From Pseudomonas gingeri (GTDB lineage Bacteria > Pseudomonadota > Gammaproteobacteria > Pseudomonadales > Pseudomonadaceae): a stretch of 64,000 nt of DNA. The translations under genes and the position numbers were made by a program. Below, piece by piece: positions 7,543-17,876 of the stretch (positions are counted from its first letter, which is position 1; every line of letters begins with the position of its first letter). A model generated the notes under the pieces. The model did no database searches. It was given only the letters and a program-made list of their open reading frames with translations, and was not told the DNA's origin. The stretch spans positions 786,343 to 850,342 of the forward strand of contig NZ_JACAOS010000003.1 in assembly GCF_013386165.1 (NCBI RefSeq). The letters are read 5' to 3'.

Positions 7543-8682
7543 TCACGGGTAGCTGACCGCCTGCACCCAGTTTGCCCCTTTGCCAGAAGGCGCGCTGGCG
7601 CTACGGGTGAGCGTGCCGTGCAGCGGATCGATGGCGTACACACCCACCTCAGGGCTTTTCTCTCCGGTCACCAGCAACCATTTCCCTGAAGGGTCGACGG
7701 TGATTCCCCGTGGTTGTTCTTCGACCTTGATGTTCTGCACAAAGCTCAGCTTGCCGCTTTTGCCGTCTACCGAAAAGGCACTGACCGTGCTGCCGGTGCG
7801 CTCCGAGGTGTAGAGGAAGCGCCCGTTGGGGGTGAGCTTGATGTCGGCGGCCCAGATCAGGTTGTTCGCCAGCGGCGGCGGTGTCGGTTGGCCTGGTTTG
7901 ATCATCGGCCTTGCAATGCCACGCACCAGGCCCGAGTCGGCGGGTATGGCATTGACTTCGGACAGCGCTTTCAGGCCTCCGCTCTTCGGGTCGATGGCAA
8001 AGGTGGTCACGGTGCCGGCCATTTCGCTCAGCAGGTAGAGAAAGCGGTTGTCAGAGGAGATGACCGGATGGCGCGGACCACTGCCCTTGGGCATGTCGAT
8101 ATGGCCCAGTGGCGTGAGCTTGCCGCTGACGGCGTCGAACTTGAATTCCAGGTACTGATCGGAACCCAGGTTGGCGGCGTACACGAAACGATTGGTCTTA
8201 TCGACAATGATCGAGTGGGCGTTCGGACCGGTCTTGATCACTTGTCGTACATCATCGCTGACAACGCCCTTGGCATCGATGGCGTTGACGCTGATCAGGT
8301 CCTCGCCGTAGGACGCACCGAACAGATAGTGACCGGCCTTGTCCGTCGAGATGTAGGCCAGGCTGTCGGCAACTGTGGCGTTCTTCAGGTGCTTGAGGGC
8401 GCCGTTGGCGGGGTTGATGGCGTAGGTTGCGACCGAATAGGGCTTGGCGCGTATGGACGCGTAAAGTTTGCTGTGGTCGGGGCTCAGCGCCAGGGGCATT
8501 ACGCCAGCTCCGACGTCGGTGGTGGCCAGGGGTTGCAATTGCCCCTTTGCCGACAACGCATAACTACTGAGCGTGCCGTCGGTGGCGTTGGAAACGTAAA
8601 TGTAGGTATTGGCCCAGGCCACGGGGGCGATCAGCAACAGGGCGGCACTGGCGAATCCTTGCAGGGTTTTGGTTCGGCTCAT
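7543..8682 (-). CDS. periplasmic lactonase-family seven-bladed beta-propeller
   Basis: 379 residues. Residues 1-24 form a Sec signal peptide ending APVAWA. The mature part repeats about every 45-50 residues a blade of the type YIYVSNATDGTLSSYAL, LYASIRAKPYSVATYAI, FLYTSERTGSTVSAFSV, ending WLLVTGEKSPEVGVYAI. This is the pattern of the 6-phosphogluconolactonase (YbhE/Pgl2) propeller family. Exported members cannot act on cytosolic 6-phosphogluconolactone, so the substrate is probably another periplasmic lactone, or the protein is a binding propeller. It is a single gene, divergent from the efflux operon. Confidence 0.8.
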   Translation of the reverse strand: MSRTKTLQGFASAALLLIAPVAWANTYIYVSNATDGTLSSYALSAKGQLQPLATTDVGAGVMPLALSPDHSKLYASIRAKPYSVATYAINPANGALKHLKNATVADSLAYISTDKAGHYLFGASYGEDLISVNAIDAKGVVSDDVRQVIKTGPNAHSIIVDKTNRFVYAANLGSDQYLEFKFDAVSGKLTPLGHIDMPKGSGPRHPVISSDNRFLYLLSEMAGTVTTFAIDPKSGGLKALSEVNAIPADSGLVRGIARPMIKPGQPTPPPLANNLIWAADIKLTPNGRFLYTSERTGSTVSAFSVDGKSGKLSFVQNIKVEEQPRGITVDPSGKWLLVTGEKSPEVGVYAIDPLHGTLTRSASAPSGKGANWVQAVSYP

Positions 8683-8984
8683 TTCGGGGACTCTTTATTG
8701 TTGTTTTTAATTGTCTGTCATCGTATGACTTGGTTTGATTGTTAAGCGGCCGTGCCTTCCTTGTCAATCCTGAGGTGGATCAGGGAGGGATGTGCCAAAG
8801 CGCTGCAAGTCGCCGTCAGAAGCCGTGTGTAAGGGTCGCGTAACTGACAAGAGTTTCACCATCAGCGTACCGGTCCAGAAAGCTTAGGTTCAGGTTGCCG
8901 GGCGCAACCTCGATAGCAGACTAACCTTCAGTGCACCGGCCAGTGGCCATGTCGGTGCAGCAGCGCGCCCCAGGGGAGAAATGA
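8683..8984. other. divergent intergenic region, lactonase / muxA
   Basis: 302 bases without a supported gene. It must hold the promoter of the lactonase gene (AT-rich near 8690-8745) and that of the muxABC-opmB operon. I do not see a recognisable regulator site, and no regulator gene is adjacent. GGGAG at 8973-8977 precedes the GTG start of muxA. Confidence 0.4.
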
Positions 8985-10106
8985 GTGAAGCACAGCAAGG
9001 GAACAAGAATTCTGCTGGTGGTCGTGGTGCTGGGGCTCCTGGTGGGCGGCTGGGCGCTTTATCACCGTACGAGCAAGCCCAGGGGCAAACCACCGTCGAT
9101 GGGCGATCCGGTCACCGCCGTCGCCGTCAAACTGATGGATGTGCCGGTGTATATCGATGCCCTGGGCACGGTGACGCCGACCCGCAGCGTGACGGTGGTC
9201 AGTCAGGTCTCCGGGATTCTGTCCTCGGTGGATTTCAAGGAAGGGCAACGGGTCAGCAAGGGCCAGGTGGTGGCGCGCATTGATGACCGGGCACTGAAGG
9301 CCCAGTTGGCCCAGGCCAAGGGCGTGCTGGCCCACGATCAGGCGGTGCTGGTCAATGCCCAACGTGACCTGGCGCGCTTTCGCGAACTGATCAAGGTCGG
9401 CTCGGTCAGTCAACAAACCCTCGATACCCAGGTCGCCACGGTGCAAGAGCAAGTGGGCACGGTCGCGGCGGATGACGGTGCGGTGCAGAACCTGCAAGTG
9501 CAGGTGAGTTACTGCACCATCACCTCGCCGGTGGACGGTATCGTCGGGCTGCGCCTGGTGGACCCGGGCAACTTTGTGTCGGCGGGCAGTACCACGGGCA
9601 TCGCGGTGATCACCCAGATGAACCCGGCGACGGTGGTGTTCGCCGTGCCGGAGGACGATCTGGGCGCCATTGACCAGGCCATGGCCAAGGGCACGGTCGA
9701 TGTCCTGGCCTATGACCGCAACAAACACAACCTGCTGGCCAGCGGCACCTTGCTGGCCCTGGACAACCAGGTCGATACCACGACGGGCACGGTACGGGTC
9801 AAGGCGCAGTTCAACGACAGCGGTAACGCGTTGTTCCCCAATCAGTTCGTCAATGCCCGGCTCAAGGCCGACACCCTGCTGCAGGTCTCCGTGGTGCCGA
9901 CCCTGGCGATCCAGCACGGCAGCAAGGGTGACTTCGTCTTCGTGGTGCAAGGCAACAAGGCCAGCCTGCGTAATATCAAGAGTGGCCCGGTCAGTGGTGA
10001 CCTGACGGCGGTACTGGAAAGTGGTGTGAAAGTCGGCGAGCAGGTGATTACCGAAGGTGCCGACAAACTGGACAATGGCTCCGCGGTGAAGGTGGTCAGT
10101 CAGTGA
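8985..10106 (+). CDS. muxA: RND efflux periplasmic adaptor, MuxA/MdtA-type
   Basis: 373 residues with a GTG start at 8985 (GGGAG seven bases upstream). An N-terminal membrane anchor (about residues 8-24, ILLVVVVLGLLVGGWAL) is followed by the membrane-fusion order: barrel-sandwich half motif (VVSQVSGILSSVDFKEGQRVSKGQVVARID), alpha-hairpin (AQAKGVLAHDQAVLVNAQRDLARF), second lipoyl half (CTITSPVDGIVGLRLVDPGNFV), beta-barrel and membrane-proximal domains. It links the inner-membrane RND pumps to the outer-membrane channel. As first gene of a four-gene operon with two RND pump genes it matches MuxA of P. aeruginosa and MdtA of E. coli. Confidence 0.92.
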   Translation: MKHSKGTRILLVVVVLGLLVGGWALYHRTSKPRGKPPSMGDPVTAVAVKLMDVPVYIDALGTVTPTRSVTVVSQVSGILSSVDFKEGQRVSKGQVVARIDDRALKAQLAQAKGVLAHDQAVLVNAQRDLARFRELIKVGSVSQQTLDTQVATVQEQVGTVAADDGAVQNLQVQVSYCTITSPVDGIVGLRLVDPGNFVSAGSTTGIAVITQMNPATVVFAVPEDDLGAIDQAMAKGTVDVLAYDRNKHNLLASGTLLALDNQVDTTTGTVRVKAQFNDSGNALFPNQFVNARLKADTLLQVSVVPTLAIQHGSKGDFVFVVQGNKASLRNIKSGPVSGDLTAVLESGVKVGEQVITEGADKLDNGSAVKVVSQ

Positions 10107-10158
10107 GATCAGCGATGCGTCAGACCCTCCGTTTGTGCCGTCCAGGTAGTCACTGCTC

Positions 10159-13100
10159 ATGAACATCTCAAGACCCTTTATCGAACGTCCCATCGCGACC
10201 ACGCTGTTGATGGTCGCGGTCTTCCTGATGGGGCTGCTCGGCTACCATTTTCTCTCGGTCTCGGCCCTGCCGGAAGTCGACTATCCGACCATCCAGGTCT
10301 TCACCCAGTACCCCGGGGCCAGTCCGGATGTGATCAGCTCTTCGATCACCGCGCCGCTGGAGCGTCAGTTCGGCGAGATGCCCGGTCTCAAGTCGATGGG
10401 CTCCACCAGTTCCGACGGTGCGTCGGTGATCACCCTGCAATTCGACCTGTCGCTGTCGCTGGATATCGCTGAACAGGAAGTGCAGGCCTCGATCAACGCC
10501 GCCGGCACCTTCCTGCCGGCCAACCTGCCGTACCCGCCGGTCTACAGCAAGGTCAACCCGGCTGACGCGCCGGTCCTGACACTGTCACTGACCTCGGATG
10601 TGCTGCCGCTGACCAAGATCGAGGACCTGGCCGATACCCGCCTGGCGCAGAAGATTTCGCAGATTTCCGGCGTCGGCCTGGTCACCATCAGCGGTGGCCA
10701 GCGTCCGGCGGTGCGGGTCGAGACCAATACCTCGGCGCTCAACAGCATGGGCCTGTCCCTGGAGGATGTGCGCAGCGCCCTGGGCAGCGCCAACGTCAAC
10801 CAGGCCAAGGGCAATATCGACGGCAAGTTCCAGGCGTTCTCCATCGGCGCCAACGACCAATTGCAATCGGCCGAGGAATACCGCGACCTGGTGATCGCCT
10901 ACAAAAACGGTGCGCCGATCCGCCTGGCGCAGATCGCCACCTCGATCCAGGGCGCGGAGAACCCGCGGCAGGCAGCCTGGACCAACGACACGCCGTCCAT
11001 TGTGCTGAATATCCAGCGCCAGCCGGGGGCCAACGTCATCCAGGTGGTCGACCGGGTCCAGCAACTGCTGCCCAAGCTGCGCGCCAGCCTGCCGGGGACC
11101 CTCAAGGTCAGCGTGCTGACCGACCGCACCCAGACCATCCGGGCCTCGGTCACCGACGTCCAGTACGAACTGGGGGTCGCGATCTTGCTGGTGGTGCTGG
11201 TGATCTTCCTGTTCCTGCGCAATGTGCCGGCCACGGTGATTCCGGCCGTTACCGTGCCCTTGAGCCTGATCGGCACCCTGGCGGTGTCCTACGTCCTGGG
11301 CTTTTCCCTGAACAACCTGACCCTGATGGCGCTGACCATTGCCATCGGTTTTGTGGTCGATGACGCCATCGTCATGATCGAAAACATCACCCGCTACCTG
11401 GAGGAGGGCGACACGCCGTTGCAGGCCGCGCTCAAGGGGTCGGCACAGATCGGTTTCACCATCATCTCGCTGTCGGTGGCACTGATCGCGGTGATGATCC
11501 CGCTGTTGTTCATGGGCGATGTGGTCGGCCGGCTGTTCCGCGAGTTCGCCATGACGGTGGCGGTGACCATCGTGATTTCCGCAATCATTTCCCTGACCCT
11601 GACACCGATGATGTGTTCGCGCATGCTACGCAATCACAGCGGCGAGCGCCGCCCGGACTTTTTCGACAAGATCAACAGCTACTACGTGCGGGGCCTGGAC
11701 TGGGTCTTGGTGCACCGCACCCTGACGCTGATCTCCATTGTCTTCACCGCGCTGCTGACCCTGTTCATCATCGTGATCATGCCCAAGGGCTTTTTCCCCG
11801 AACAGGACACCGGGCTGATCCAGGGTATTTCCCAGGGTTCGCCCACCGTATCGTTCCAGCAGATGGAGTTGCAACAGCAGAAGCTTGCGGCACGGATTCT
11901 CAAGGACCCGGCCGTGGCGAGCCTGTCGTCCTTCGTCGGTATCGACCAGACCAACCCGACCATCAACCAGGGCAACCTGCTGATCAACCTCAAGGATCGC
12001 GGCGATCGCGACAGCGCGGCGACGGTGATTCGTCGGCTGTCAGACGCCAATGCCGATGATTCCGGAGTGCGTCTGTACCTGCACAGCGTGCAGGACCTGA
12101 CCCTCGATGCGACGATCTCCACCACCAGCTACCGCCTCGGCCTGCAGGCGACTGACCCGCAGACCCTGGAAGAGTGGACCACCAAACTGCTGGCGGCCAT
12201 CGGCAAGGACCCGCTGTTCAGCGACGTGCAAAGCCAGGCGCTGCAGTTCGGCAATCAGATCCAGATCAATATCGACCGCGCCACGGCCTCGCGCCTGGGC
12301 GTCACCCCGCAGGCCATCGATAACGTGCTGTACGACGCCTTTGGCCAGCGCCAGGTGTCGACCATCTACACCCAGCTCAACCAGTATCACGTGGTGATGG
12401 CGACCGACCGGCCGCCGCGCAATATCGCCGATCTGCTGACCGGGCTTTATGTCACCACCAGCAGCGGCGCCGTGGCACCCCTGGCGAGCATGGCCACCCA
12501 GCAGGTGATTCGCACCCCGATCACCATCAACCGGCTGGGCCAGTTCCCCTATGCCGACATCTCCTTCAACCTGGCCCCCGGACAGACCCTGGGCGCGGCC
12601 GTGACGCGCCTGGATCAGATTGAAAAAGACGTCGGCCTGCCCTTGACGGTCCAGGCCAACCTGGAGGGCGCCGCCGCGACCTTCCAGTCCTCGCTGTCAA
12701 ACCAGATCTTCCTGGTGCTGGCGGCGATTGTCGTGGTCTACCTGATGCTCGGCATTCTCTACGAGAGCTTCGTGCACCCGGTGACCATCCTCTCGACCCT
12801 GCTCTCGGCAGCCCTCGGTGCCTTGCTGGCGTTGCTGGTCACCGGCACCCAGTTCGACATCATCGGTTTGATCGGCATTGTGCTGTTGATCGGGATCGTC
12901 ATGAAAAACGGCATCATGATGGTGGACTTCGCCCTCGAACTGGAGCGCAAGGACGGACTCGACCCGGTGGCGGCGATTCGCAAGGCGGCGGAACTGCGTT
13001 TCCGCCCGATCCTGATGACCTCCATGGCCTCGCTGTTCGGCGCGGTGCCGCTGGCCCTGGGCACGGGCATCGGTTCCGAGCTGCGCCATCCGCTGGGCAT

Positions 13101-13224
13101 CGCGATCATCGGCGGGCTGTTGCTCAGTCAGTTACTGACGCTGTTCTCCACACCGGTGATTTTCCTGGCGATGAATCAGCTGGAACGGCGCTTCAGCAAG
13201 CGTCAAGCCGAGACCGAGGGCTGA
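10159..13224 (+). CDS. muxB: RND multidrug efflux permease, MuxB/MdtB-type
   Basis: 1021 residues, the normal RND length. The N-terminus FIERPIATTLLMVAVFLMG is the first transmembrane helix; 12 helices and two large periplasmic loops follow. TM4 carries the proton-relay Asp pair in GFVVDDAIVMIENI. MdtB/MdtC-type pumps work as a B2C heterotrimer driven by the proton gradient, exporting drugs such as novobiocin, macrolides and bile salts in studied species. It ends four bases before muxC starts (stop 13224, ATG 13229), so the two are co-translated. Confidence 0.93.
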   Translation: MNISRPFIERPIATTLLMVAVFLMGLLGYHFLSVSALPEVDYPTIQVFTQYPGASPDVISSSITAPLERQFGEMPGLKSMGSTSSDGASVITLQFDLSLSLDIAEQEVQASINAAGTFLPANLPYPPVYSKVNPADAPVLTLSLTSDVLPLTKIEDLADTRLAQKISQISGVGLVTISGGQRPAVRVETNTSALNSMGLSLEDVRSALGSANVNQAKGNIDGKFQAFSIGANDQLQSAEEYRDLVIAYKNGAPIRLAQIATSIQGAENPRQAAWTNDTPSIVLNIQRQPGANVIQVVDRVQQLLPKLRASLPGTLKVSVLTDRTQTIRASVTDVQYELGVAILLVVLVIFLFLRNVPATVIPAVTVPLSLIGTLAVSYVLGFSLNNLTLMALTIAIGFVVDDAIVMIENITRYLEEGDTPLQAALKGSAQIGFTIISLSVALIAVMIPLLFMGDVVGRLFREFAMTVAVTIVISAIISLTLTPMMCSRMLRNHSGERRPDFFDKINSYYVRGLDWVLVHRTLTLISIVFTALLTLFIIVIMPKGFFPEQDTGLIQGISQGSPTVSFQQMELQQQKLAARILKDPAVASLSSFVGIDQTNPTINQGNLLINLKDRGDRDSAATVIRRLSDANADDSGVRLYLHSVQDLTLDATISTTSYRLGLQATDPQTLEEWTTKLLAAIGKDPLFSDVQSQALQFGNQIQINIDRATASRLGVTPQAIDNVLYDAFGQRQVSTIYTQLNQYHVVMATDRPPRNIADLLTGLYVTTSSGAVAPLASMATQQVIRTPITINRLGQFPYADISFNLAPGQTLGAAVTRLDQIEKDVGLPLTVQANLEGAAATFQSSLSNQIFLVLAAIVVVYLMLGILYESFVHPVTILSTLLSAALGALLALLVTGTQFDIIGLIGIVLLIGIVMKNGIMMVDFALELERKDGLDPVAAIRKAAELRFRPILMTSMASLFGAVPLALGTGIGSELRHPLGIAIIGGLLLSQLLTLFSTPVIFLAMNQLERRFSKRQAETEG

Positions 13225-13228
13225 TGCC

Positions 13229-16200
13229 ATGAACATCAGCGCGCCGTTTATCCAACGTCCGATTGCAACCATTTTGCTGGCGGTCGGCCTGGCCCTGTTT
13301 GGCGGGCTGGCGTTCCTGCTGTTGCCGGTGGCGCCGTTGCCGCAAGTGGACTTCCCGACCATCAGCGTGCGGGCCTCGTTGCCCGGCGCCGATCCGGAAA
13401 CCGTCGCCACCTCGGTGGCGACGCCGCTGGAACGGCAGTTCGGGCAGATCGCCGGGGTCACCCAGATGACCTCGTCGAGCAACCTGGGCTCGACCCGTAT
13501 CAACCTGCAATTCGACCTGAGTCGCAATATCGACGGCGCCGCCCGCGATGTGCAGGCCGCGATCAACGCCGCCCGCAGCAGCCTGCCCAGCGATCTGGCG
13601 GGTAATCCGACCTACCGCAAGGTCAACCCGGCCGACTCGCCGATCATGATCATCAGCCTGACCTCCGACAGCGCCACGCCGGGCCAGATGTATGACGTGG
13701 CCTCGACCTTGCTGGAGCAGAAACTGCTGCAAACCAGTGGGGTTGGCGACGTGACGGTCGGCGGCGGGGCGCTGCCGGCGGTGCGGATCGAGCTCAACCC
13801 GGACCGGCTCAACCATTACGGCGTGAGCCTGGAGCAAGTCCGCGGGGTGATCACCGCCTCGAACGCCAACCTGCCCAAAGGCGCGTTGTCCATTGGCGAT
13901 CGTTCCTACGGGATCGGCGCCAACGACATGCTGCTCAAACCCGAGGATTACGCGCCGCTGGTGGTCAAGCAAAGCAACGGCGACGTGGTGCATATTTCCG
14001 ACCTGGGCTATGTCCGTGAGGATGTCGAGGACCTGCGCAACTTCGGCCTGTCCAACGGCCGGCCGGCAGTGCTACTGGTGGTGTTCAAGCAGCCAGGGGC
14101 CAACGTCATCGAGACGGTGGATGCGGTCAAGGCATCGTTGCCGTTCCTGCAAAGCTCGATTCCGGCCTCGATCAAGCTCAATATCCTGCTGGATCGCACC
14201 ACCACCATCCGCGCGTCATTGCACGATGTTGAAGTCACCTTGCTGGCGTCGATTTTCCTGGTGACCCTGGTGACCTTCGGTTTCTTCCGCGACTGGCGCA
14301 GCACCCTGGTACCGGCCATCGTCGTGCCGTTGTCGTTGCTCGGCACCTTTGGCGCCATGTATTTCCTCGGTTACAGCCTGAATAACCTGTCGCTGATGGC
14401 GCTGACCATTTCCACCGGCTTCGTGGTGGACGATGCGATCGTCATCGTGGAAAACATCATGCGGCACCTGGAACGCGGCGAAAGCCGGGTGCAGGCGGCA
14501 CTGGCCGGGGCCCGGGAGGTCGGCTTTACGGTGTTGAGCATCAGTGTGTCGCTGATCGCCGTGTTTATTCCGTTGCTGATGATGGGCGGTATCGTCGGGC
14601 GGCTGTTCCGCGAGTTCTCCATCACGCTGTCGGTGGCGATCCTGATTTCGATGCTGATCTCCCTGACCGTGACGCCGATGCTCTCCAGCATCCTGCTGCG
14701 CCCGAGCCAGGAGACCGGTTCGGATCACGAATACCCGGATTCGCGCTTCCATCGGTTCTATGACCGGACCCTGGTCTGGGTCGTCGAACATTCTGCACTG
14801 ATGGGGCTGTTGACCCTGCTGGTTATCGTGCTCGCCGGCGTACTCTATGTGCTGGTGCCCAAGGGCTTCTTTCCCCAGGAAGACACCGGGCGCCTGCAGG
14901 GCAGTATCATTGCGCCGCAAAGCATTTCCTATGCGGCGATGCAGGAAGCCTTCAGCAAGATCAACCAGACTGTCTCCAAGAACCCGAATATCCAGACCGT
15001 CGGTGGTTTTATCGGCGGTGGTGGGGGCGGTGGCGGTGCGATCAACAGCGGGCAGATGTTCATTGCGCTCAAGCCGATAGGAGAGCGCAAGGACGGTGCC
15101 GACCAGATCATCGCCCAGATACGCAAGGCCCTCGGCGAACTGCCGGGGACCCGGCTGTACCTGCAATCGGCCCAGGACATCACCGTCGGTGGAAGGCAGA
15201 GCGGGGCGCAATACCAGTACACCCTGACCGCCGATGACCAGGACACCCTGGACGAATGGGTGCCCAAGGTCGTGGCCGTGCTGCACACCTTGCCGCAACT
15301 GACCGATATCAACACCGACCAGCAGGACAACAGCCTGCTGGCGAATATCAATATCAGCCGCGATACCGCCGCTCGCCTGGGGGTCAATATCGGCAATATC
15401 GACCAGACCCTCTACGACGCCTTCGGCCAGCGCCAGGTCTCGACCATCTACAAGGCGGCCAACCAGTACCATGTGGTGATGGAAGTGGCGCCGCCGTACT
15501 GGACCGATCCGTTGGCCCTCAAGTCGATCTATGTCCCGACCGGGGCCGTGGCGTCCAGCCAGACGGGGGGGGCGGCGACGCCACCAACGCTGGTGCCGCT
15601 GTCGGCCTTGTCGGGTACCGGCATCCAGCGCACGGCGATCTCCATTGCCCACCAGGGTACCTTCCCGGCGGTGACGGCCTCGTTCAACCTGGCGCCCGGT
15701 ACCTCCATCGGCCAGGCCACGGCACTGGTGGAAAACGCCGTGGCCCAGTTGCGCATGCCGGCCAGTGTGGTCGGGCAATTCGCCGGCACGGCCCAGGTGT
15801 TCCAGTCATCGGTGGCCAGCGAGCCGCTGTTGATCGTTGCCGCGTTGTTGTCGGTGTATATCGTGCTGGGGATTCTCTACGAGAACCTGATGCACCCGCT
15901 GACCATCCTTTCGACCTTGCCGTCGGCCGGTGTCGGTGCGCTGATCGCCTTGCTGCTGACCGGCACCGAACTGTCGATCATTGCCCTGGTGGGGGTGATC
16001 CTGCTGATCGGGATCGTCAAGAAGAACGCGATCATGATGATCGACTTCGCCATTACCGAGCGGGTCCAGCACGGGCGCAGTGCCCGTGAGGCGATTCACC
16101 GCGCCTGCCTGATCCGCTTCCGGCCGATCATGATGACCACCCTGGCGGCCATTCTCGGCGCCTTGCCGCTGGTCCTGGGCAGTGGCTACGGTTCGGAATT

Positions 16201-16336
16201 GCGCCGGCCCCTGGGGATTTCCATTATCGGTGGGTTGCTGCTCAGCCAATTGCTGACGCTCTACACCACACCCGTTATTTATCTGTGGCTGGACAGCGCT
16301 TCCGAGCGGCTGCGTCGGCGCGGCAAGGAGTCTTGA
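13229..16336 (+). CDS. muxC: RND multidrug efflux permease, MuxC/MdtC-type
   Basis: 1035 residues. The start FIQRPIATILLAVGLALFG matches the paralogue upstream, and the TM4 Asp pair is kept in GFVVDDAIVIVENIMRHLE. This is the second subunit of the heteromeric pump. An odd feature is a run of eight glycines at about residues 592-599 (FIGGGGGGGGAINSG) in the second periplasmic loop. The gene is tightly packed between muxB and the channel gene. Confidence 0.93.
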   Translation: MNISAPFIQRPIATILLAVGLALFGGLAFLLLPVAPLPQVDFPTISVRASLPGADPETVATSVATPLERQFGQIAGVTQMTSSSNLGSTRINLQFDLSRNIDGAARDVQAAINAARSSLPSDLAGNPTYRKVNPADSPIMIISLTSDSATPGQMYDVASTLLEQKLLQTSGVGDVTVGGGALPAVRIELNPDRLNHYGVSLEQVRGVITASNANLPKGALSIGDRSYGIGANDMLLKPEDYAPLVVKQSNGDVVHISDLGYVREDVEDLRNFGLSNGRPAVLLVVFKQPGANVIETVDAVKASLPFLQSSIPASIKLNILLDRTTTIRASLHDVEVTLLASIFLVTLVTFGFFRDWRSTLVPAIVVPLSLLGTFGAMYFLGYSLNNLSLMALTISTGFVVDDAIVIVENIMRHLERGESRVQAALAGAREVGFTVLSISVSLIAVFIPLLMMGGIVGRLFREFSITLSVAILISMLISLTVTPMLSSILLRPSQETGSDHEYPDSRFHRFYDRTLVWVVEHSALMGLLTLLVIVLAGVLYVLVPKGFFPQEDTGRLQGSIIAPQSISYAAMQEAFSKINQTVSKNPNIQTVGGFIGGGGGGGGAINSGQMFIALKPIGERKDGADQIIAQIRKALGELPGTRLYLQSAQDITVGGRQSGAQYQYTLTADDQDTLDEWVPKVVAVLHTLPQLTDINTDQQDNSLLANINISRDTAARLGVNIGNIDQTLYDAFGQRQVSTIYKAANQYHVVMEVAPPYWTDPLALKSIYVPTGAVASSQTGGAATPPTLVPLSALSGTGIQRTAISIAHQGTFPAVTASFNLAPGTSIGQATALVENAVAQLRMPASVVGQFAGTAQVFQSSVASEPLLIVAALLSVYIVLGILYENLMHPLTILSTLPSAGVGALIALLLTGTELSIIALVGVILLIGIVKKNAIMMIDFAITERVQHGRSAREAIHRACLIRFRPIMMTTLAAILGALPLVLGSGYGSELRRPLGISIIGGLLLSQLLTLYTTPVIYLWLDSASERLRRRGKES

Positions 16337-16338
16337 AA

Positions 16339-17781
16339 ATGCTGATGGTTCGACACGCCCCGTACCTGGTCCTGCTGCTCAGCCTGAGCATCAGTGGCTG
16401 CATGGTCGGGCCGGATTACCAGAAACCGCCAATCGAACTGCCGCAGACCTTCAAGGAAGGCGCGCAATGGCAGCGGGCGGCCGCCAATCCCCAGGGTGCA
16501 TTGAACAGCCAGTGGTGGCTGGATTATCACGACCCGGTTCTCAACGACCTGATGGTTCGAGCGGCCAAGGCCAACCAGTCGATTGTTTCCGCCGAAGCGG
16601 CTTACCGCCTGGCCCAGGCGCAGGTCGCTTCCAGCCGGGCCGGGCTCTGGCCGACGGTGACCGCCGGCTTGTCCGGTTCCCGTGGGGTGGGCAAGAGCGG
16701 GAGCAGCGGCACGACGTCGAGCGCTTCGGGTGGCTCGGTCGAACAAAGTGTCAGCGCCACCCTCGGCGCCAGTTGGGAGCCGGACCTGTGGGGGCTGGTA
16801 CGGCGCGGCATCGAATCGAGCCAGGCGTCGGCCCAGGCCTCCGATGCGCTGTTGGCCGGCGTGCGGTTGTCCATCGGTGGCAGTGTCGCCAGCAACTACT
16901 TCGGCATCCGCCAGCTGGATATCGATATCCGCCTGTTGGATGAACAGCAGCGGATCAATCAGCAGTTGCTGGACATCACCCAGGCCGCCTTCACCCAGGG
17001 CACCGCGTCCAACGACCAACTGCTGGTGGCCCAGGACCAGTTGACCACGGTAGTGGCGGCCTTGCAGACCTCCCAGCGTTCGCGGGAGCAGTTCGAGCAT
17101 GCCCTGGCGGTGCTGGTGGGCGTGGCGCCGGCGCAGTTCAGCCTGGCACCGGTCGACAGTTTTGCCTTCAACCTGCCGGCGACGCCGTTGAACCTGCCGT
17201 CCGGGTTGTTGCAACGGCGTCCGGACGTGGTCGCCGCCGAACGTTCGGTGGCCGCAGCCAATGCGAAAATCGGCGTTGCCGACGCGGCGTTCTATCCCAA
17301 TCTCGACCTGACGGCCCAGGTTGGCTACACCGGCAGCGCCCTGGGCGGCTTGTTCTCGTTGCCGAACCGGATCTGGAGTGTCGGCCCGGCGCTGGCCGAG
17401 ACCCTGTTCGACGGCGGTGCGCGCTCGGCTGCGGTCAAGGAGGCCGAGGCCAGCTATGACGAGGAAGTCGCCAACTATCGCGGCACGGTGCTCAGCGCCT
17501 TGCAGAACGTGGAAGACAACCTCTCGGCGCTCAATCACCTGCAGACCCAGGCCCAGTCCTACCAGCAGATTTACCAGCGCAACCAGCAACTGTTCGGCAG
17601 CCAGCAGGCCCAGCAGAAGGCCGGGACGGTCAGCCTGCAAGACGTGTTGACCCAGCAACTGATCCTCTTGCAGACCGAACAGAGCCTGCGCGACACCCAG
17701 GGTCAGTTGACCCAGGGCAGCGTCAGCTTGATCCAGAGCCTTGGCGGCGGCTGGCAGGAGGCCCCTTTGCCCGCCAAGTGA
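16339..17781 (+). CDS. opmB: outer-membrane channel lipoprotein, OpmB/NodT family
   Basis: 480 residues from ATG 16339, two bases after the muxC stop and eight after AAGGAG at 16325-16330; a longer overlapping frame lacks a ribosome site. A lipoprotein signal ends with LSISGC around residue 20, followed by MVGPDYQKPP, the classic opening of OprM/NodT-type factors. Two repeated long-helix domains are visible, each with an L-x-Q-A-x-x pattern (RLAQAQVASSRAGLWP and later RSVAAANAKIGVADAAFYPNL). It forms the trimeric outer-membrane exit duct. With muxABC it makes a complete tripartite pump, as in P. aeruginosa muxABC-opmB. Confidence 0.92.
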   Translation: MLMVRHAPYLVLLLSLSISGCMVGPDYQKPPIELPQTFKEGAQWQRAAANPQGALNSQWWLDYHDPVLNDLMVRAAKANQSIVSAEAAYRLAQAQVASSRAGLWPTVTAGLSGSRGVGKSGSSGTTSSASGGSVEQSVSATLGASWEPDLWGLVRRGIESSQASAQASDALLAGVRLSIGGSVASNYFGIRQLDIDIRLLDEQQRINQQLLDITQAAFTQGTASNDQLLVAQDQLTTVVAALQTSQRSREQFEHALAVLVGVAPAQFSLAPVDSFAFNLPATPLNLPSGLLQRRPDVVAAERSVAAANAKIGVADAAFYPNLDLTAQVGYTGSALGGLFSLPNRIWSVGPALAETLFDGGARSAAVKEAEASYDEEVANYRGTVLSALQNVEDNLSALNHLQTQAQSYQQIYQRNQQLFGSQQAQQKAGTVSLQDVLTQQLILLQTEQSLRDTQGQLTQGSVSLIQSLGGGWQEAPLPAK

Positions 17782-17876
17782 GGCGTCATGGCCTATGCCG
17801 GTCTATCTCAAATCTGGCCGAAATGTGTGGCGAGCCCTGATGTCAGTCAGTTAAGGCCGTTCATGCCGAGCACGGT

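Noticed and set aside
14216..15778. 520-residue minus-strand frame
   Set aside because: It is antisense of muxC, with His/Gln/Asp-rich shadow composition.
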